DNA from: Superficieibacter sp. 1612_C1
GTDB taxonomy: Bacteria > Pseudomonadota > Gammaproteobacteria > Enterobacterales > Enterobacteriaceae
Direction: 5' to 3'
Assembly: GCF_015234305.1 (NCBI RefSeq)
Contig: NZ_JADGMI010000002.1
Coordinates: 310,001 to 374,000, forward strand
Length of the DNA stretch: 64,000 nucleotides
Shown here: piece after piece, positions 38,653 to 48,471 of the stretch
Layout: each line of letters begins with the position of its first letter
Numbering within the stretch: the stretch's first letter is position 1
Notes under the pieces: generated by a model
What the model saw: only the letters and a program-made list of their open reading frames with translations
Told to the model about the DNA's origin: nothing
Database searches by the model: none
Position numbers and translations under genes: made by a program

Positions 38653-40242
38653 CTATTGTCCCTGAATAGTAATAGACGCCTGAGAAGATCGGAAACATTT
38701 TGCAGGCTCGTCATGCGCAGCGACCAGTTGCTTCAGGGTCAATGGCCGGCTGATCCAGTAACCCTGAAGGTAATTCACTCCGCGTTCGCATAGCCAGTCG
38801 GCCTGTTCCGCCGTCTCGACGCCTTCTGCGATAGTGGTAAGATCCATTCGCTTAGCCAGTAATAATACCGCATCCATTACCGGTGATGTTACGGTTTCTG
38901 TGCCAATGGCGGCAATGAATCCCCGATCGATTTTCAGATAATCAAAACGGAAACGCTCCAGATAAATCAATGCGCTATGGCCGGTGCCAAAGTCATCAAT
39001 GGCAATGAGATGCCCCTCTTCATGCAGCCAGTCGAAGAGTCGGGTGGCGACTTTCTCGTTAAGCATGTCGCGCTCGGTCATTTCCAGCACCAGTTGAAAA
39101 TGGGCGGCAGGCAGAGAACCTACAAAAGAGCGGATATCCTGACGGAAGCTGTCAGCATGCAGATGCCCTGGTGCAATATTAACGCCCAGCCGGGAGCCAG
39201 CAGGAAGCACCTTTTGTAGTGTGGGTGCATCATGGGCAATCAGTTTAAATAAATGCTGGGTTAACGGCACGATCAGGTTCTGTGTCTCAGCGAAATGAAT
39301 AAACACATCAGGCGGGATCTCCCCGGCGTCAGGATGCTTCCAGCGCATCAGGGCCTCAACGCCCGCAATTTGCATCGTGCTGGTATCAACCACGGGCTGA
39401 TAAACCACGTAAAACTGATTATGCTTAATCGCCGCGAGCAGCTCTTTTCCGGGATGTCGGCGCAGCGTCAGAATATAAAAACAGAGCACGGTGGAAATAA
39501 ACACGCTCATCAAGGTCAGCAGCAGGGTAATTTGCAGGTTCTCTTTGGGCCAGGGGCTGGCATACAGATACACCGCAAGTGGCAACCCATCGAGCTTCAC
39601 CTGGCGCACAGGAGGCTGCCCTTTTTGTAGTGGGTTGACCAGACGATGCGAAAAGGAAGAGATAGCCCGATTACCGAACCCCAGCGCGATGCCCGAGAAA
39701 TCATCATGCCTTGCGGGGTAAAGCAGCAGCGGGGTTAAATTAGCGTTTAACGAGGTAAACACCCCCCGGTCCTGCTGCTGAGGATCGCGTACCCATAACG
39801 CAATCGCGGTCTTGTCCGGCATCATCGGCGTTCCTGCCAGCACGGCGATATCGACGGGTTTGCGGATATCAATCTCCGGCACCAGTTGATTAAGCGGCGT
39901 AGCCATCGGCCCGGTGGCGGAGGAGCAGACCGCGCGGCCACGATCGACCAGTAAAAAGGCGCGGACATTGAGCGTAAACGCCGCCCGGGTCGTTAGCTCT
40001 GAGGCGATATCAGCACAGGGATACTGGGCCAGCGGCTGTAGAGAATCAATGGTGGTGCGCAGTTCGCTAAAGGCGTTGTTCAGATAATATTGTAGATGGC
40101 GGGTAATATTGTCGAATCGCGTTTCCCGTTCGTGGTAAATCACCGCAAAATGCGCACAGCCCACCAGTAAGCCAATCAGCAGTCCGCACAGGAGGCTGAT
40201 CAATCCAGGTTTACGGCCGGTCGAGAAGTAGTGGGTCAGCAT
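38653..40242 (-). CDS. pdeN: Cyclic di-GMP phosphodiesterase with CSS sensor domain
   Basis: Membrane c-di-GMP phosphodiesterase (formerly Rtn). The N-terminal half has TM helices at about 16-38 and about 240-258 around a periplasmic CSS domain: one Cys at CADIASELTTRAAF and the CSS triplet in RAVCSSATG, redox-sensitive via DsbA/B in relatives. The EAL domain (about 270-515) has the signature EALMRWKHP, DDFGTGHSALIYLERFRFDYLKIDRG and AEGVET, so catalytic metal ligands look intact. It has 529 residues; E. coli PdeN has 518. It lies 45 bp upstream of yejA and could be read into it. Confidence 0.93.
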   Translation of the reverse strand: MLTHYFSTGRKPGLISLLCGLLIGLLVGCAHFAVIYHERETRFDNITRHLQYYLNNAFSELRTTIDSLQPLAQYPCADIASELTTRAAFTLNVRAFLLVDRGRAVCSSATGPMATPLNQLVPEIDIRKPVDIAVLAGTPMMPDKTAIALWVRDPQQQDRGVFTSLNANLTPLLLYPARHDDFSGIALGFGNRAISSFSHRLVNPLQKGQPPVRQVKLDGLPLAVYLYASPWPKENLQITLLLTLMSVFISTVLCFYILTLRRHPGKELLAAIKHNQFYVVYQPVVDTSTMQIAGVEALMRWKHPDAGEIPPDVFIHFAETQNLIVPLTQHLFKLIAHDAPTLQKVLPAGSRLGVNIAPGHLHADSFRQDIRSFVGSLPAAHFQLVLEMTERDMLNEKVATRLFDWLHEEGHLIAIDDFGTGHSALIYLERFRFDYLKIDRGFIAAIGTETVTSPVMDAVLLLAKRMDLTTIAEGVETAEQADWLCERGVNYLQGYWISRPLTLKQLVAAHDEPAKCFRSSQASITIQGQ

Positions 40243-40333
40243 AGAGTTACGCTATCCGTGACGGTGGGGGCGATTTTTCCGGGGATGGAATGCAGTAAGC
40301 ATAGCTCAGTCACTATACCATCAGGATAAAGGC

Positions 40334-40368
40334 AAAAAAAAACACTGCATAAGCAGTGCTTTTTTTTG
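40334..40368. terminator. Terminator between mepS and pdeN
   Basis: AAAAAAAAA CACTGC ATAA GCAGTG C TTTTTTTT is a hairpin with long A and T tracts either side. It ends mepS on the reverse strand. Confidence 0.85.
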
Positions 40369-40409
40369 CGTTCTGTTGTCAGCCAAGGGAAAACCGACAA
40401 CAGAAAACA

Positions 40410-40976
40410 TTAAGAACGACTCAGGACACGGCGCGCTTCGTTATAGCGCTTCTTCCAGTACGGCTCGTCCATGCTGGAGATGGTCACACCGCTGCTGGTA
40501 GAGGCATGAACGAACTGGTTGTTGCCGATATAGATACCGACGTGACGCCCCGTGGAACCTGCACGGAACAGCACCAGATCGCCAGTGCGTAGATGTCCAC
40601 GCGATACAGATTTACCCATTTCCTGCTGCTCGTAAGTCGAGCGGGGGAGATCCATACCAAACTGTTCACGGAAAGTACGCTGTACGAAGCCGGAACAATC
40701 AATGCCTTTTTTCGTGCTGCCGCCAAGGCGATAGCGAACGCCTTTCCAGCTAGCGTATTGATCCATCAGGCGCGATTTAACGTCGAGGTTACGCACCATG
40801 GATTCAAATTCATCCTGAGAGGCTTGCAGTGAAGAGGTATCTTCGACCACAGCATGCGTCTCAGGATGCATATTCTTTGCGGTATTCGTCGTACTACATG
40901 CAGAAAGTAAAGCCGCTACTGCTAACGCGGGGATAGCCCGCCAGATGTATCTCAAAATCGGCTGAGATGTGACCAT
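40410..40976 (-). CDS. mepS: Murein DD-endopeptidase / lipoprotein MepS (Spr)
   Basis: NlpC/P60 cysteine hydrolase that cuts D-Ala-mDAP crosslinks so new glycan strands can be inserted; its level is set by NlpI-Prc proteolysis. It has 188 residues. Lipobox LLSAC gives lipidated Cys27. Catalytic Cys94 of the precursor lies in [14 protein letters not shown] (Cys68 mature), with histidines in [11 protein letters not shown] and [12 protein letters not shown] 415-bp A+T-rich region lies upstream. Confidence 0.97.
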   Translation of the reverse strand: MVTSQPILRYIWRAIPALAVAALLSACSTTNTAKNMHPETHAVVEDTSSLQASQDEFESMVRNLDVKSRLMDQYASWKGVRYRLGGSTKKGIDCSGFVQRTFREQFGMDLPRSTYEQQEMGKSVSRGHLRTGDLVLFRAGSTGRHVGIYIGNNQFVHASTSSGVTISSMDEPYWKKRYNEARRVLSRS

Positions 40977-41391
40977 GTTGTTTGTTTTCCCTTGAAGTCC
41001 TTAACGAAAAATCGTTATAAAAATGCCAACCGTGACGAGACTAATTACCTGCGCACAACGAGACAATTCTTTCTATCCAAATTTGTGCTGGAACGCACAA
41101 ATTTATTTAAATTGAGAATAATTTATCTCTGAGAGGCAAAACGTAAACGAGAGTACCCTATCACCACATGCATTGCGAGTGCTTTTACGCGTTTTTTTAT
41201 AAGAAAAAGTGATACAGAAAGTTAAAAAAATGAATTGGCTAAAAATTAACCTTTTTTAGATAAAAAAGCATAAATTCATCTACTTACGTAGGCATAAGTA
41301 TGACAAGGCGATGACAAAACATCAGGCGCAGCTGAAAAGTGGTGAAAAAACAGCACAACAATAACGTATAGCAATCGTTAATTGTGGTTAT
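40977..41391. other. A+T-rich region upstream of mepS
   Basis: A 415-bp stretch between the mepS start and the lpxT stop. The part near mepS must contain its promoter. No gene is supported. One 17-codon forward frame (41311-41364, MTKHQAQLKSGEKTAQQ) follows AAGGCG at a plausible RBS distance, but nothing further backs it. No REP element is seen. Confidence 0.4.
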
Positions 41392-42105
41392 TTATTTGTT
41401 AATTTTTTGTTTATTCCTGCCGGGCAAATAACGATCCATAAAGCAAATCATTTTATCGCTCATCGGCGTTAACAGGATCCAGGGCAGACCAATGAGAACC
41501 GATGTGAGAGAACCAATCACAATATCGGTTAACCAGTGAGCGCCGATCATCACGCGTGGAAAGGCAAATACGACAAATATCAGTAGTGCCAGCAGAAAGG
41601 TGTTACGACCAAAATAACGCCACATAAACGCGCAGAAAATAAGCAGCATCATGCCGTGATCGCCGGGGAAGCTGTCTTTGGACGCATCTTTTGTCGGAAT
41701 ATGCAGAAGGTCGCTGACCCGAAGCGCGTCGCTGAAGAACAGCGTCGGGCTGGCCCGCTTGACCGGCATTAACGCCTGGGCAAACTGGTTAACGATGATG
41801 GCGGTTAACAACATCACCAGACCAATGATAACGATTTGGCGACGCCCGACCGGGTCGCTCTTTAGCCAGAATCGTAACATCAGCGCCCCCATGGCCAGCA
41901 GCGAGCAGGCATCAAAAGCACGGTTATTGGTGATGGCCAGAAACCACACGAAGGCGCGATGATCGGCCAGCAAGGGGTTAAAAAAATGAAAAATGGAGGT
42001 ATCCAGCGTAAACCACATGCCATGGTTTCCCGGCAAATACCAGCACAGGAAGAGCGCAAATCCCGCGGCGTTGAGCAGCAGGATCCGGGAAAGTTGAATT
42101 TTCAT
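41392..42105 (-). CDS. lpxT: Lipid A 1-diphosphate synthase (undecaprenyl-PP phosphotransferase)
   Basis: PAP2-type inner-membrane enzyme that moves a phosphate from undecaprenyl pyrophosphate to lipid A on the periplasmic side. It has 237 residues with six TM helices. The lipid phosphatase motifs are visible: KRASPTLFF (motif 1 region), KDSFPGDHGMM (motif 2 with His) and ARVMIGAHWLTDIVIG-like VMIGAHWLTDIVIG (motif 3 with His and Asp). zniA lies 45 bp upstream on the same strand. Confidence 0.96.
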   Translation of the reverse strand: MKIQLSRILLLNAAGFALFLCWYLPGNHGMWFTLDTSIFHFFNPLLADHRAFVWFLAITNNRAFDACSLLAMGALMLRFWLKSDPVGRRQIVIIGLVMLLTAIIVNQFAQALMPVKRASPTLFFSDALRVSDLLHIPTKDASKDSFPGDHGMMLLIFCAFMWRYFGRNTFLLALLIFVVFAFPRVMIGAHWLTDIVIGSLTSVLIGLPWILLTPMSDKMICFMDRYLPGRNKQKINK

Positions 42106-42150
42106 TAAAAAAGGCCACGTATGATGTTAACAACCGCAACCTTAGCGGCA

Positions 42151-43128
42151 TCAGCTTAAACGAAGCTTCAACAGTGCGCTTTGCAGTCCATTCCAGTCTG
42201 CCTGTGCTTCAGCGATAAGCTCTATTCGGCTATCCGGTGGCGCGACATTTTGAGTTTCGATATGCAGGTCCTGCCCCTGCCGGTTAATCCGAACCAGCCC
42301 TTCTGCAATGCGCATAACGCCTTTTACCCGCTCAACGGGTGCCAGTCTTGCCCACTCCAGCAGACCAATAGTGTCAAACTGAGTGTCGGCATCAAAAATC
42401 CAGCCGCACGCCTGATAACCTTGTCCGCTATTGAGGCTGCGCCGCCAGCGCTGCTGCTCAGGCAGGTTAAGCGCGGCAAGACCGTGCTTCGGTGCGTGGC
42501 TGTGAGCATGTCCGGAAGCGGAGGGGAGCGATGCCGTGTTCAGACGTGGTTTTTCCAGCAGCGCTGGCGCAATGTTTCCCTGCTCGCTAAAAATCAGCTC
42601 GCGTGCGCCGCCGTAACGCCGCCACCAGCTGTCCAGCGCCTGCTGGCTTTCCGCGCTCGCCCGGTCGGCTTTATTCGCCACGATGATATCTGCCGCCGCC
42701 AGCTGATCGCGGAAGTTTTCATTATTCAGCGCTTTCTCGTCCAGCAGGAGACGCGGATCGAGCAAACAGAGCGTTGCCTGCAAATCTATCCACGGTTCAT
42801 AAACCGGCGCGGTCAGAATATCGAGGATCTGCTTTGGATGGCCCAGTCCGGTCGGTTCAATCAGCAGACGGTCGGGTTTTCCCTGGCGCAGGAGCGTATT
42901 CAGCCCGACCTGCATAGGCAGACCATTCACGCAGCACATGCAGCCGCCGGGGATCTCTTTAAGCAACGCGCCGCTTCCGGCCAGCAGTGCGCCGTCGATG
43001 CCGACTTCACCAAATTCATTGACCAGCACGGCCCATTTTTCATTCGCAGGTTTGTTTGCCAGCAGATGCAGGATGGAGGTGGTTTTCCCGCTGCCGAGAA
43101 AACCAGTGATGAGATTAGTTTTGGTCAC
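42151..43128 (-). CDS. zniA: Zinc-binding GTPase of the COG0523 family
   Basis: G3E-family metal chaperone-type GTPase (YeiR), reported in E. coli to be Zn-stimulated. GTG at 43128 (TKTNLITGFLGSGKTTS follows) is chosen because CGGAG lies 6 nt upstream and the N-terminus then matches E. coli; it gives 325 residues. An upstream GTG at 43143 adds five residues. Walker A is GFLGSGKTTS, the metal site CMCC (GGCMCCVNG) and the G4 motif NKAD. A His-rich patch (SGHAHSHAPKH) lies near 210, typical of zinc binding. Confidence 0.94.
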   Translation of the reverse strand: MTKTNLITGFLGSGKTTSILHLLANKPANEKWAVLVNEFGEVGIDGALLAGSGALLKEIPGGCMCCVNGLPMQVGLNTLLRQGKPDRLLIEPTGLGHPKQILDILTAPVYEPWIDLQATLCLLDPRLLLDEKALNNENFRDQLAAADIIVANKADRASAESQQALDSWWRRYGGARELIFSEQGNIAPALLEKPRLNTASLPSASGHAHSHAPKHGLAALNLPEQQRWRRSLNSGQGYQACGWIFDADTQFDTIGLLEWARLAPVERVKGVMRIAEGLVRINRQGQDLHIETQNVAPPDSRIELIAEAQADWNGLQSALLKLRLS

Positions 43129-43186
43129 GTAAGCTCCGTACACTATAACAACTTTGTTACAGCTTACCTTAAAGCGCCTCGCGACG

Positions 43187-44653
43187 TTAATCGTTCAGTG
43201 TGTCAATCACCGCCTGACGCGCCCCTCTCTCGCATAACCGCTGCCAGGCTTGCTGAACGGCATCAACGAATTGTGTGTTTTCCGGCAGGTCGTTGGCGAA
43301 AATTTCTTTCAGGCTCAGCAGAGCGTTGACGCGCTGTGATTCGTCACTGCTGTCGACCCGCGAGCGGATTTTGTCGGCCAGCGGATCGCGCACATCAATG
43401 GCGTTTCCCGCATCATCCGTCCCGCTGACATAGCGCATCCATCCCGCGATACCCAGCGCCAGTAGTGGCCAGGCGCCCTGGCGCTGGAGGTGAATACGTA
43501 TGCTCTCCAGCATGCGTTGCGGCAGCTTCTGGCTGCTGTCCATCGCAATCTGCCAGGTGCGGTGCTTCAGCGCGGGATTCGCGAAACGTTCAATCAGGCT
43601 GTCCGCATAGGCGTTAAGATCGACGCCGGTAATCTTCAGAGTGGGAGCCTGCTCGTCAGACATCAGGCGGCGGGCGGCCTGACGAAATGGCGCATCCTGC
43701 ATGCAGTCGCTGATATGCTGATGTCCCGCCAGGTAGCCCAGACAGGCGAGAAAAGTATGGCTGCCGTTCAGCATCCGCAGTTTCATCTGCTCCCACGGCA
43801 TCACATCTTCCACCATCTGTACGCCCGCGACTTCCCACTCCGGGCGACCCGCGACGAAATTATCTTCAATGACCCACTGAATAAACGGCTCACAGCTAAT
43901 AGCGCAGGGATCGAACACGCCCAGGTGTTCAGCAATCTCATTCAGCGATTCTTCTGTGGCGGCGGGCACGATGCGGTCCACCATCGTGGCGGGGAAGGTG
44001 ACGTGCTGCTCAATCCAGGCCGCCAGCGCCGCATCCCGTTTATGTGCCATTCCAAGGACTGCATTTTTCACAATATGGCCGTTATCGGGAATATTATCGC
44101 AGGAGAGCACGGTAAACGGCGCAAGCCCGCGTTCACGGCGGCGCGACAGCGCTTCAACCAGAATACCCGGTGCAGAGTGCGGTTCAGTGGGATGTTGCAG
44201 ATCGTGAATAATGCGCGGCTGGCTTTCATCAAGGCGACCGGTGGCTGGATCGATGCAGTAGCCTTTTTCGGTGATGGTCAGTGACACAATCGCCACCTGC
44301 GGTTCGCAAAATTTCTCAATAATCGCGGCCAGCGAATCCAGCTTTGCATTCAGACATTCGTTAACGGCACCGACGATAATCGCCTCATTGCTCTGCGCGC
44401 CTTTTTCCAGCACGGTGTAAAGATGGTCCTGCTGGCGAAGCTGGCTCATCAGTACATCACCGCTGAACAGGCTAATTTCACATATTCCCCAGTCGCCGCC
44501 TTTTGCGTTCAGTACCCGATGGGTGAGCAGCGCCTGATGCGCGCGATGAAATGCGCCAAAACCAAAATGCACAATGCGGGAGCGCAATTGCTGTCTGTCG
44601 TAATGTGGCTGCTGTACAGCATCAGGCAGCGGGGTGGAGGCTATAGTCTTCAT
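43187..44653 (-). CDS. yeiQ: Mannitol dehydrogenase-family oxidoreductase (fructuronate reductase-like)
   Basis: NAD-dependent polyol/hexuronate dehydrogenase; relatives UxuB and MtlD interconvert fructuronate/mannonate or fructose/mannitol. From ATG 44653 (MKTIASTPLPDAVQQPHYDR) it has 488 residues as in E. coli; ATG 44662 would add three. Family motifs include IVHFGFGAFHRAHQA (dinucleotide binding), SLTITEKGYCID, DNIPDNGH and VDRIVPA, and the catalytic Lys is in MKLRMLNGSHTFLA. It is divergent from uxuA, whose product makes the next pathway step, so a D-mannonate/D-fructuronate role is likely. That role is inferred from the neighbour. Confidence 0.92.
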   Translation of the reverse strand: MKTIASTPLPDAVQQPHYDRQQLRSRIVHFGFGAFHRAHQALLTHRVLNAKGGDWGICEISLFSGDVLMSQLRQQDHLYTVLEKGAQSNEAIIVGAVNECLNAKLDSLAAIIEKFCEPQVAIVSLTITEKGYCIDPATGRLDESQPRIIHDLQHPTEPHSAPGILVEALSRRRERGLAPFTVLSCDNIPDNGHIVKNAVLGMAHKRDAALAAWIEQHVTFPATMVDRIVPAATEESLNEIAEHLGVFDPCAISCEPFIQWVIEDNFVAGRPEWEVAGVQMVEDVMPWEQMKLRMLNGSHTFLACLGYLAGHQHISDCMQDAPFRQAARRLMSDEQAPTLKITGVDLNAYADSLIERFANPALKHRTWQIAMDSSQKLPQRMLESIRIHLQRQGAWPLLALGIAGWMRYVSGTDDAGNAIDVRDPLADKIRSRVDSSDESQRVNALLSLKEIFANDLPENTQFVDAVQQAWQRLCERGARQAVIDTLND

Positions 44654-44718
44654 TATTGGCACACTCAGTTAACTAAAGATTAACAAATGCTATTGTAAAG
44701 TTATATGACAGCAAATTG

Positions 44719-44735
44719 AATTGGTGTGCCTGATA
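44719..44735. promoter_or_regulatory. UxuR/ExuR-like operator on the yeiQ side
   Basis: GAATTGGTGTGCCTGAT resembles the hexuronate repressor palindrome AATTGGTATACCAATT in its left half. It lies 66 bp upstream of the yeiQ start. Confidence 0.45.
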
Positions 44736-44828
44736 AATCCGGGGAATGTGAGCTGGATCAATCAATGATGGCGCGCAAATTGACGCTTACAGGGAAACAT
44801 GTATGGTAGTCATCATTCGTATAGGTTT

Positions 44829-44845
44829 AATTGGTATAACAACTT
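44829..44845. promoter_or_regulatory. UxuR/ExuR-like operator on the uxuA side
   Basis: AATTGGTATAACAACTT is close to the UxuR/ExuR consensus AAATTGGTATACCAATTT and lies 15 bp before the uxuA ATG, overlapping the leader. Confidence 0.6.
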
Positions 44846-44859
44846 AAGAGGGTGAGGCG

Positions 44860-46050
44860 ATGGAGCAAACCTGGCGTTGGTATGGGCCGAACGATCCGGT
44901 CTCTTTGGATGATGTGCGTCAGGCTGGCGCAACGGGCGTAGTCACTGCATTACACCACATTCCTAACGGTCAGGTCTGGCCGGTAGAGGAAATTAAACAG
45001 CGTCAGGCGCTGCTGGCAGAAAAAGGGTTAACCTGGTCCGTGGTCGAGAGCATTCCGGTGCACGAAGAGATCAAAACCCATTCCGGGCAGTACGATACCT
45101 GGATTGCCAATTATCAGCAGAGCATCCGTAATCTGGCCGCCTGCGGTATTGATACCGTGTGCTACAACTTTATGCCCATTCTGGACTGGACGCGTACCGA
45201 TCTCGAATACACGCTGCCGGACGGCTCCAAAGCGCTGCGGTTTGATCACATCGCATTTGCCGCCTTTGAACTGCATATTCTTAAGCGTGACGGTGCTAAA
45301 GCTGATTATAGCGAGCAGGAACAGCAGCAGGCGCAGGCCTATTTTAACGCCATGAGCGCGGACGATATTGAAAAGCTGACGCGCAATATTATCGCCGGGC
45401 TGCCGGGCGCAGAAGAGGGTTATACCCTGGATCAGTTCCGTGCGCGGCTGGCAGAGTACGATCATATCGATAAAGCGCAGTTGCGTGAGAATATGGCGTA
45501 TTTCCTGCGGGCGATTGTCGCTGTGGCTGAGGAGGTGGGCGTCCGCCTGGCCGTGCATCCTGACGATCCGCCGCGTCCCATCCTCGGGCTGCCGCGCATT
45601 GTCTCCACCATTGAAGATATGCAGTGGCTGAAAGAGACCGTTGACAGCATCAATAACGGTTTCACCATGTGTACCGGCTCTTACGGCGTGCGCGCCGACA
45701 ACGATCTGGTGCGGATGGTGGAAACCTTTGGCGATCGCATCCACTTTACCCATCTGCGCTCCACCTGTCGGGAAGAGAATCCAAAAACCTTCCACGAAGG
45801 GGCGCATTTGCAGGGCGATGTGGATATGGTCGCCGTGGTGAAAGCGGTGCTGGCCGAAGAGCTGCGGCGTAAGAAAGCGGGGGACCTGCGTCCGATTCCG
45901 TTCCGCCCGGACCACGGCCATCAGATGCTTGACGATCTGCGTAAGAAGACCAATCCGGGATATTCCGCTATTGGACGTTTGAAGGGGATGGCTGAAGTGC
46001 GCGGCGTTGAGCTGGCGCTGAAACAGACGCTGTTCCCTGAACTGCTGTAA
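44860..46050 (+). CDS. uxuA: Mannonate dehydratase
   Basis: Dehydrates D-mannonate to 2-keto-3-deoxygluconate in glucuronate catabolism. It has 396 residues. The start [37 protein letters not shown] and metal-site segments [50 protein letters not shown] and [12 protein letters not shown] match UxuA. The RBS is GAGGGTGAGG. In E. coli uxuA sits with uxuB in another part of the chromosome; here it is paired divergently with yeiQ. A GCGATAGCGGC/GCCGTTATCGC hairpin follows at about 46062-46088. Confidence 0.96.
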   Translation: MEQTWRWYGPNDPVSLDDVRQAGATGVVTALHHIPNGQVWPVEEIKQRQALLAEKGLTWSVVESIPVHEEIKTHSGQYDTWIANYQQSIRNLAACGIDTVCYNFMPILDWTRTDLEYTLPDGSKALRFDHIAFAAFELHILKRDGAKADYSEQEQQQAQAYFNAMSADDIEKLTRNIIAGLPGAEEGYTLDQFRARLAEYDHIDKAQLRENMAYFLRAIVAVAEEVGVRLAVHPDDPPRPILGLPRIVSTIEDMQWLKETVDSINNGFTMCTGSYGVRADNDLVRMVETFGDRIHFTHLRSTCREENPKTFHEGAHLQGDVDMVAVVKAVLAEELRRKKAGDLRPIPFRPDHGHQMLDDLRKKTNPGYSAIGRLKGMAEVRGVELALKQTLFPELL

Positions 46051-46106
46051 GCCATAAAAAAGCGATAGCGGCAGGGGCCGTTATCGCATTATGTTGTGAA
46101 GTCGCA

Positions 46107-46284
46107 TTGCCGGGTGGTGGTGCGCTTACCCAGCCTACAAAATCACCAATGATTGCTACCGTAATTAACAATCTGCCACGATACCGTAGGCCCGCGCAAG
46201 CGAAGCGCCGCCGGGCAACGTGGCACGGTGTCTGCGCCTGAAGAGTCGCGTTGCCGGGTGGCGGCTTCGCCTTACCCAGCCTGG
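46107..46284. repeat. REP/BIME cluster between uxuA and yeiP
   Basis: Three REP-type palindromic units are visible. Units at 46107-46140 and 46251-46284 share TTGCCGGGTGG...CTTACCCAGCCT. A unit at 46185-46220 is inverted (GTAGGCCCGCGCAAGCGAA...GCCGCCGGGCAAC). The alternating orientation is that of a bacterial interspersed mosaic element. Such elements lie in 3' untranslated DNA between convergent genes, as here. Confidence 0.85.
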
Positions 46285-46316
46285 AAATTGCAAACCCACC
46301 GGCTCCGTTAAATCGC

Positions 46317-46889
46317 TTAGTCAGCGCGACCCATATAGCGGCACTCTTCGATATGGATGCGGATTTTCTCACCGGTAGTGAGATATTCCGGCACCTGAAC
46401 CACCAGGCCGGTAGACATTGTCGCGGGTTTGGTGCGTGAGCTGGCAGACGCGCCCTTAATCCCCGGAGCGGTTTCAATAATTTCCAGGTCTACGGTCTGC
46501 GGCAGTTCCAGCGCCAGCAACTGACCGTCCCACGTCAACACCTGCATATCCGGCATTCCGCCTTCCGGAATGAACTGCAACTCTTCTTCAATTTGATCTT
46601 TCGTGAAGGTATATGGGGTGTAGTCTTCTTTATCCATGAACACGTATTCATTACCGTCAACGTAAGAGAAGTCCACAAAACGGCGAGTCAACGTCACGGT
46701 ATCCAGAATATCGTCACCCTTAAAACGCTCTTCTACCTTCAGACCGGTACGAACGTCGGAAAAACGCATTTTATACAGCGTTGCTGCGCCACGGGCGCTG
46801 GGTGACTGAATATCAATATTTTTAACAATCAGCAGCTTGCCGTTGTAATTCAGCACCATACCTTTTTTAATTTCATTCGCTCTTGGCAT
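46317..46889 (-). CDS. yeiP: Elongation factor P-like protein (EfpL/YeiP)
   Basis: EF-P paralogue that helps ribosomes through difficult peptide-bond steps such as XPP motifs. It has 190 residues with the three OB-like beta domains of EF-P. The N-terminal KOW-like domain is [26 protein letters not shown]. The loop that carries the modified Lys in EF-P reads [11 protein letters not shown] here, with Arg at the tip, as in E. coli YeiP; so no EpmA-type lysylation is expected. It is divergent from yeiW. Confidence 0.97.
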   Translation of the reverse strand: MPRANEIKKGMVLNYNGKLLIVKNIDIQSPSARGAATLYKMRFSDVRTGLKVEERFKGDDILDTVTLTRRFVDFSYVDGNEYVFMDKEDYTPYTFTKDQIEEELQFIPEGGMPDMQVLTWDGQLLALELPQTVDLEIIETAPGIKGASASSRTKPATMSTGLVVQVPEYLTTGEKIRIHIEECRYMGRAD

Positions 46890-47038
46890 TGCAATAATCC
46901 TGTTTACGGAGATGTAGAAAATATCGCGTCAAGGTACCCGCGGCGGGGCTTTCAGGCAAGAGGATTTGCAGGGTTTTGCTATCAGCAGGCAAGAGATGAT
47001 ACTGTGCGATCTCTTGCCTGCTCACAAAGAGAGTTTTT

Positions 47039-47293
47039 ATGCCGTGTCGTGCGGACTGCGGTGCCTGTTGCACAGCACCTTCTATCTCCAGTCCGATCCC
47101 CGGCATGCCGAACGGCAAGCCTGCTAATACGCCCTGTATTCAGCTTGATGAGCATTTACGCTGCAAAATTTTTGCCTCGCCGCTGCGCCCCAACGTCTGC
47201 GCGAGTCTGCAACCTTCTGCTGACATGTGCGGCGAGACGCGCGAGCAGGCGATGACCTATCTCATCACGCTGGAAACGCTGACCGCGCCCTAA
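47039..47293 (+). CDS. yeiW: YkgJ/YeiW-type cysteine cluster protein (UPF0153)
   Basis: Small putative metal (zinc/iron)-chelating protein, 84 residues. The CxxxCxxCC pattern at the start ([16 protein letters not shown]) and further cysteines in [22 protein letters not shown] and MCGETRE define the family. No biochemical role is known. RBS AAAGAGAG precedes ATG. The stop overlaps the convergent setB stop by 4 bp (CTAA). Confidence 0.93.
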   Translation: MPCRADCGACCTAPSISSPIPGMPNGKPANTPCIQLDEHLRCKIFASPLRPNVCASLQPSADMCGETREQAMTYLITLETLTAP

Positions 47294-48471
47294 ACGTCTT
47301 TAATGCGCATCAGGCAGGCGAAACCGGCCAGGCACATTACCAGCGCAATCCAGAATACCGCATGATAACTCCACAGTTCGGCCACCACGCCCGCCAGCGA
47401 TCCGGCAATAATCCAGCCAACGCGCGTGGTATTACTGTAAAGCGTGGTCGCCGATCCCGCTTGACCGGGCATCAGATCCTGGAAATAGAGCATCCCAATG
47501 CCTGCCAGAATGCCAATGTAAATGGCGTTCAGCAATTGCATGGCAAGCAGCAGGGCAGGCGTGTGGACGGTCAGCATGCCGATATAAAACAGTAAGCCAG
47601 CGACAATGGCGATGCGCATCAAGAAGCGTTTACCAAACCGCTTCGCGTAATAGCCGGCAATCAACATCGTCGGGATCTCAAGTCCCGCAGCGGTCCCCAT
47701 CATCAGACCCGCGAGTTTTTCCGGTAGATGCAGTTCGTTAATAATAAACAGCGGCATATTGATGATGTACAGGCTGTTAGTGCCCCACATCAGCGTACAA
47801 ATCACGAACAGCAATAGCGCATCACGACGGTTACGGCGGGGCGCTTCAATACTGCCTGACGCAGCCGCATCCAGCTTGGGCATGGTAGGCAAAAATAGCC
47901 AGACCATCACCCCACAGACAACAAACGCCACGGCGGCGCTGAGATACATCACGGTAAAACCAAACCCCATCGCCAGCGCATAAGCCAGCGGCGGGCCGAT
48001 GACCCATGCCAGCGAGACCTGCGCGCGAAGGATCGAGCTAAACATGACGGCTTCGCGCCCGGTACGGTCAGCATGTTCACGCGCCAGGGCAAACATCTGC
48101 GGGTTGGCCGTGGAGCCAAAACTACTCAGAAAAACACCGATAAACAGCAGAATAAAGTAGTTACGGTTCCAGGCAAATAACGCACATGCCAGCACGCCCA
48201 ACACGCAGCAAAAAACAATCAGGCTTTTACGATCGCCCTTGCGATCTGAACGACCCGCGAGAAACTGGCTTACGATGATGCCAATAATGGCGCTGCCGGT
48301 GAAAAAGAATCCCACCATGGCCGGACGCGCATGCACTTCATTGGTCAAAAACAGGCTCAGCGTCGGGGTTTGCAATGCGCCTGCAATACCGGTCAGAAAA
48401 GCAACGATCAGGAAGGACGCAGAGGTGAAATCAAAAGCGCGCGGGGGGGCGGCGGCAGGGATATTTTGCAT
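47290..48471 (-). CDS. setB: Sugar efflux MFS transporter SetB
   Basis: 12-TM major facilitator of the SET family; E. coli SetB exports lactose/glucose analogues. From ATG 48471 ([21 protein letters not shown]) it has 393 residues, the same as E. coli; the frame is open 28 codons further upstream without support. Family features include [29 protein letters not shown], the MFS loop [14 protein letters not shown] and [17 protein letters not shown]. It is divergent from the fruBKA operon. Confidence 0.95.
   Translation of the reverse strand: MQNIPAAAPPRAFDFTSASFLIVAFLTGIAGALQTPTLSLFLTNEVHARPAMVGFFFTGSAIIGIIVSQFLAGRSDRKGDRKSLIVFCCVLGVLACALFAWNRNYFILLFIGVFLSSFGSTANPQMFALAREHADRTGREAVMFSSILRAQVSLAWVIGPPLAYALAMGFGFTVMYLSAAVAFVVCGVMVWLFLPTMPKLDAAASGSIEAPRRNRRDALLLFVICTLMWGTNSLYIINMPLFIINELHLPEKLAGLMMGTAAGLEIPTMLIAGYYAKRFGKRFLMRIAIVAGLLFYIGMLTVHTPALLLAMQLLNAIYIGILAGIGMLYFQDLMPGQAGSATTLYSNTTRVGWIIAGSLAGVVAELWSYHAVFWIALVMCLAGFACLMRIKDV

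Noticed and set aside
45028..45921. Reverse 297-codon frame inside uxuA
   Set aside because: Antisense shadow of uxuA without recognisable domain or RBS.
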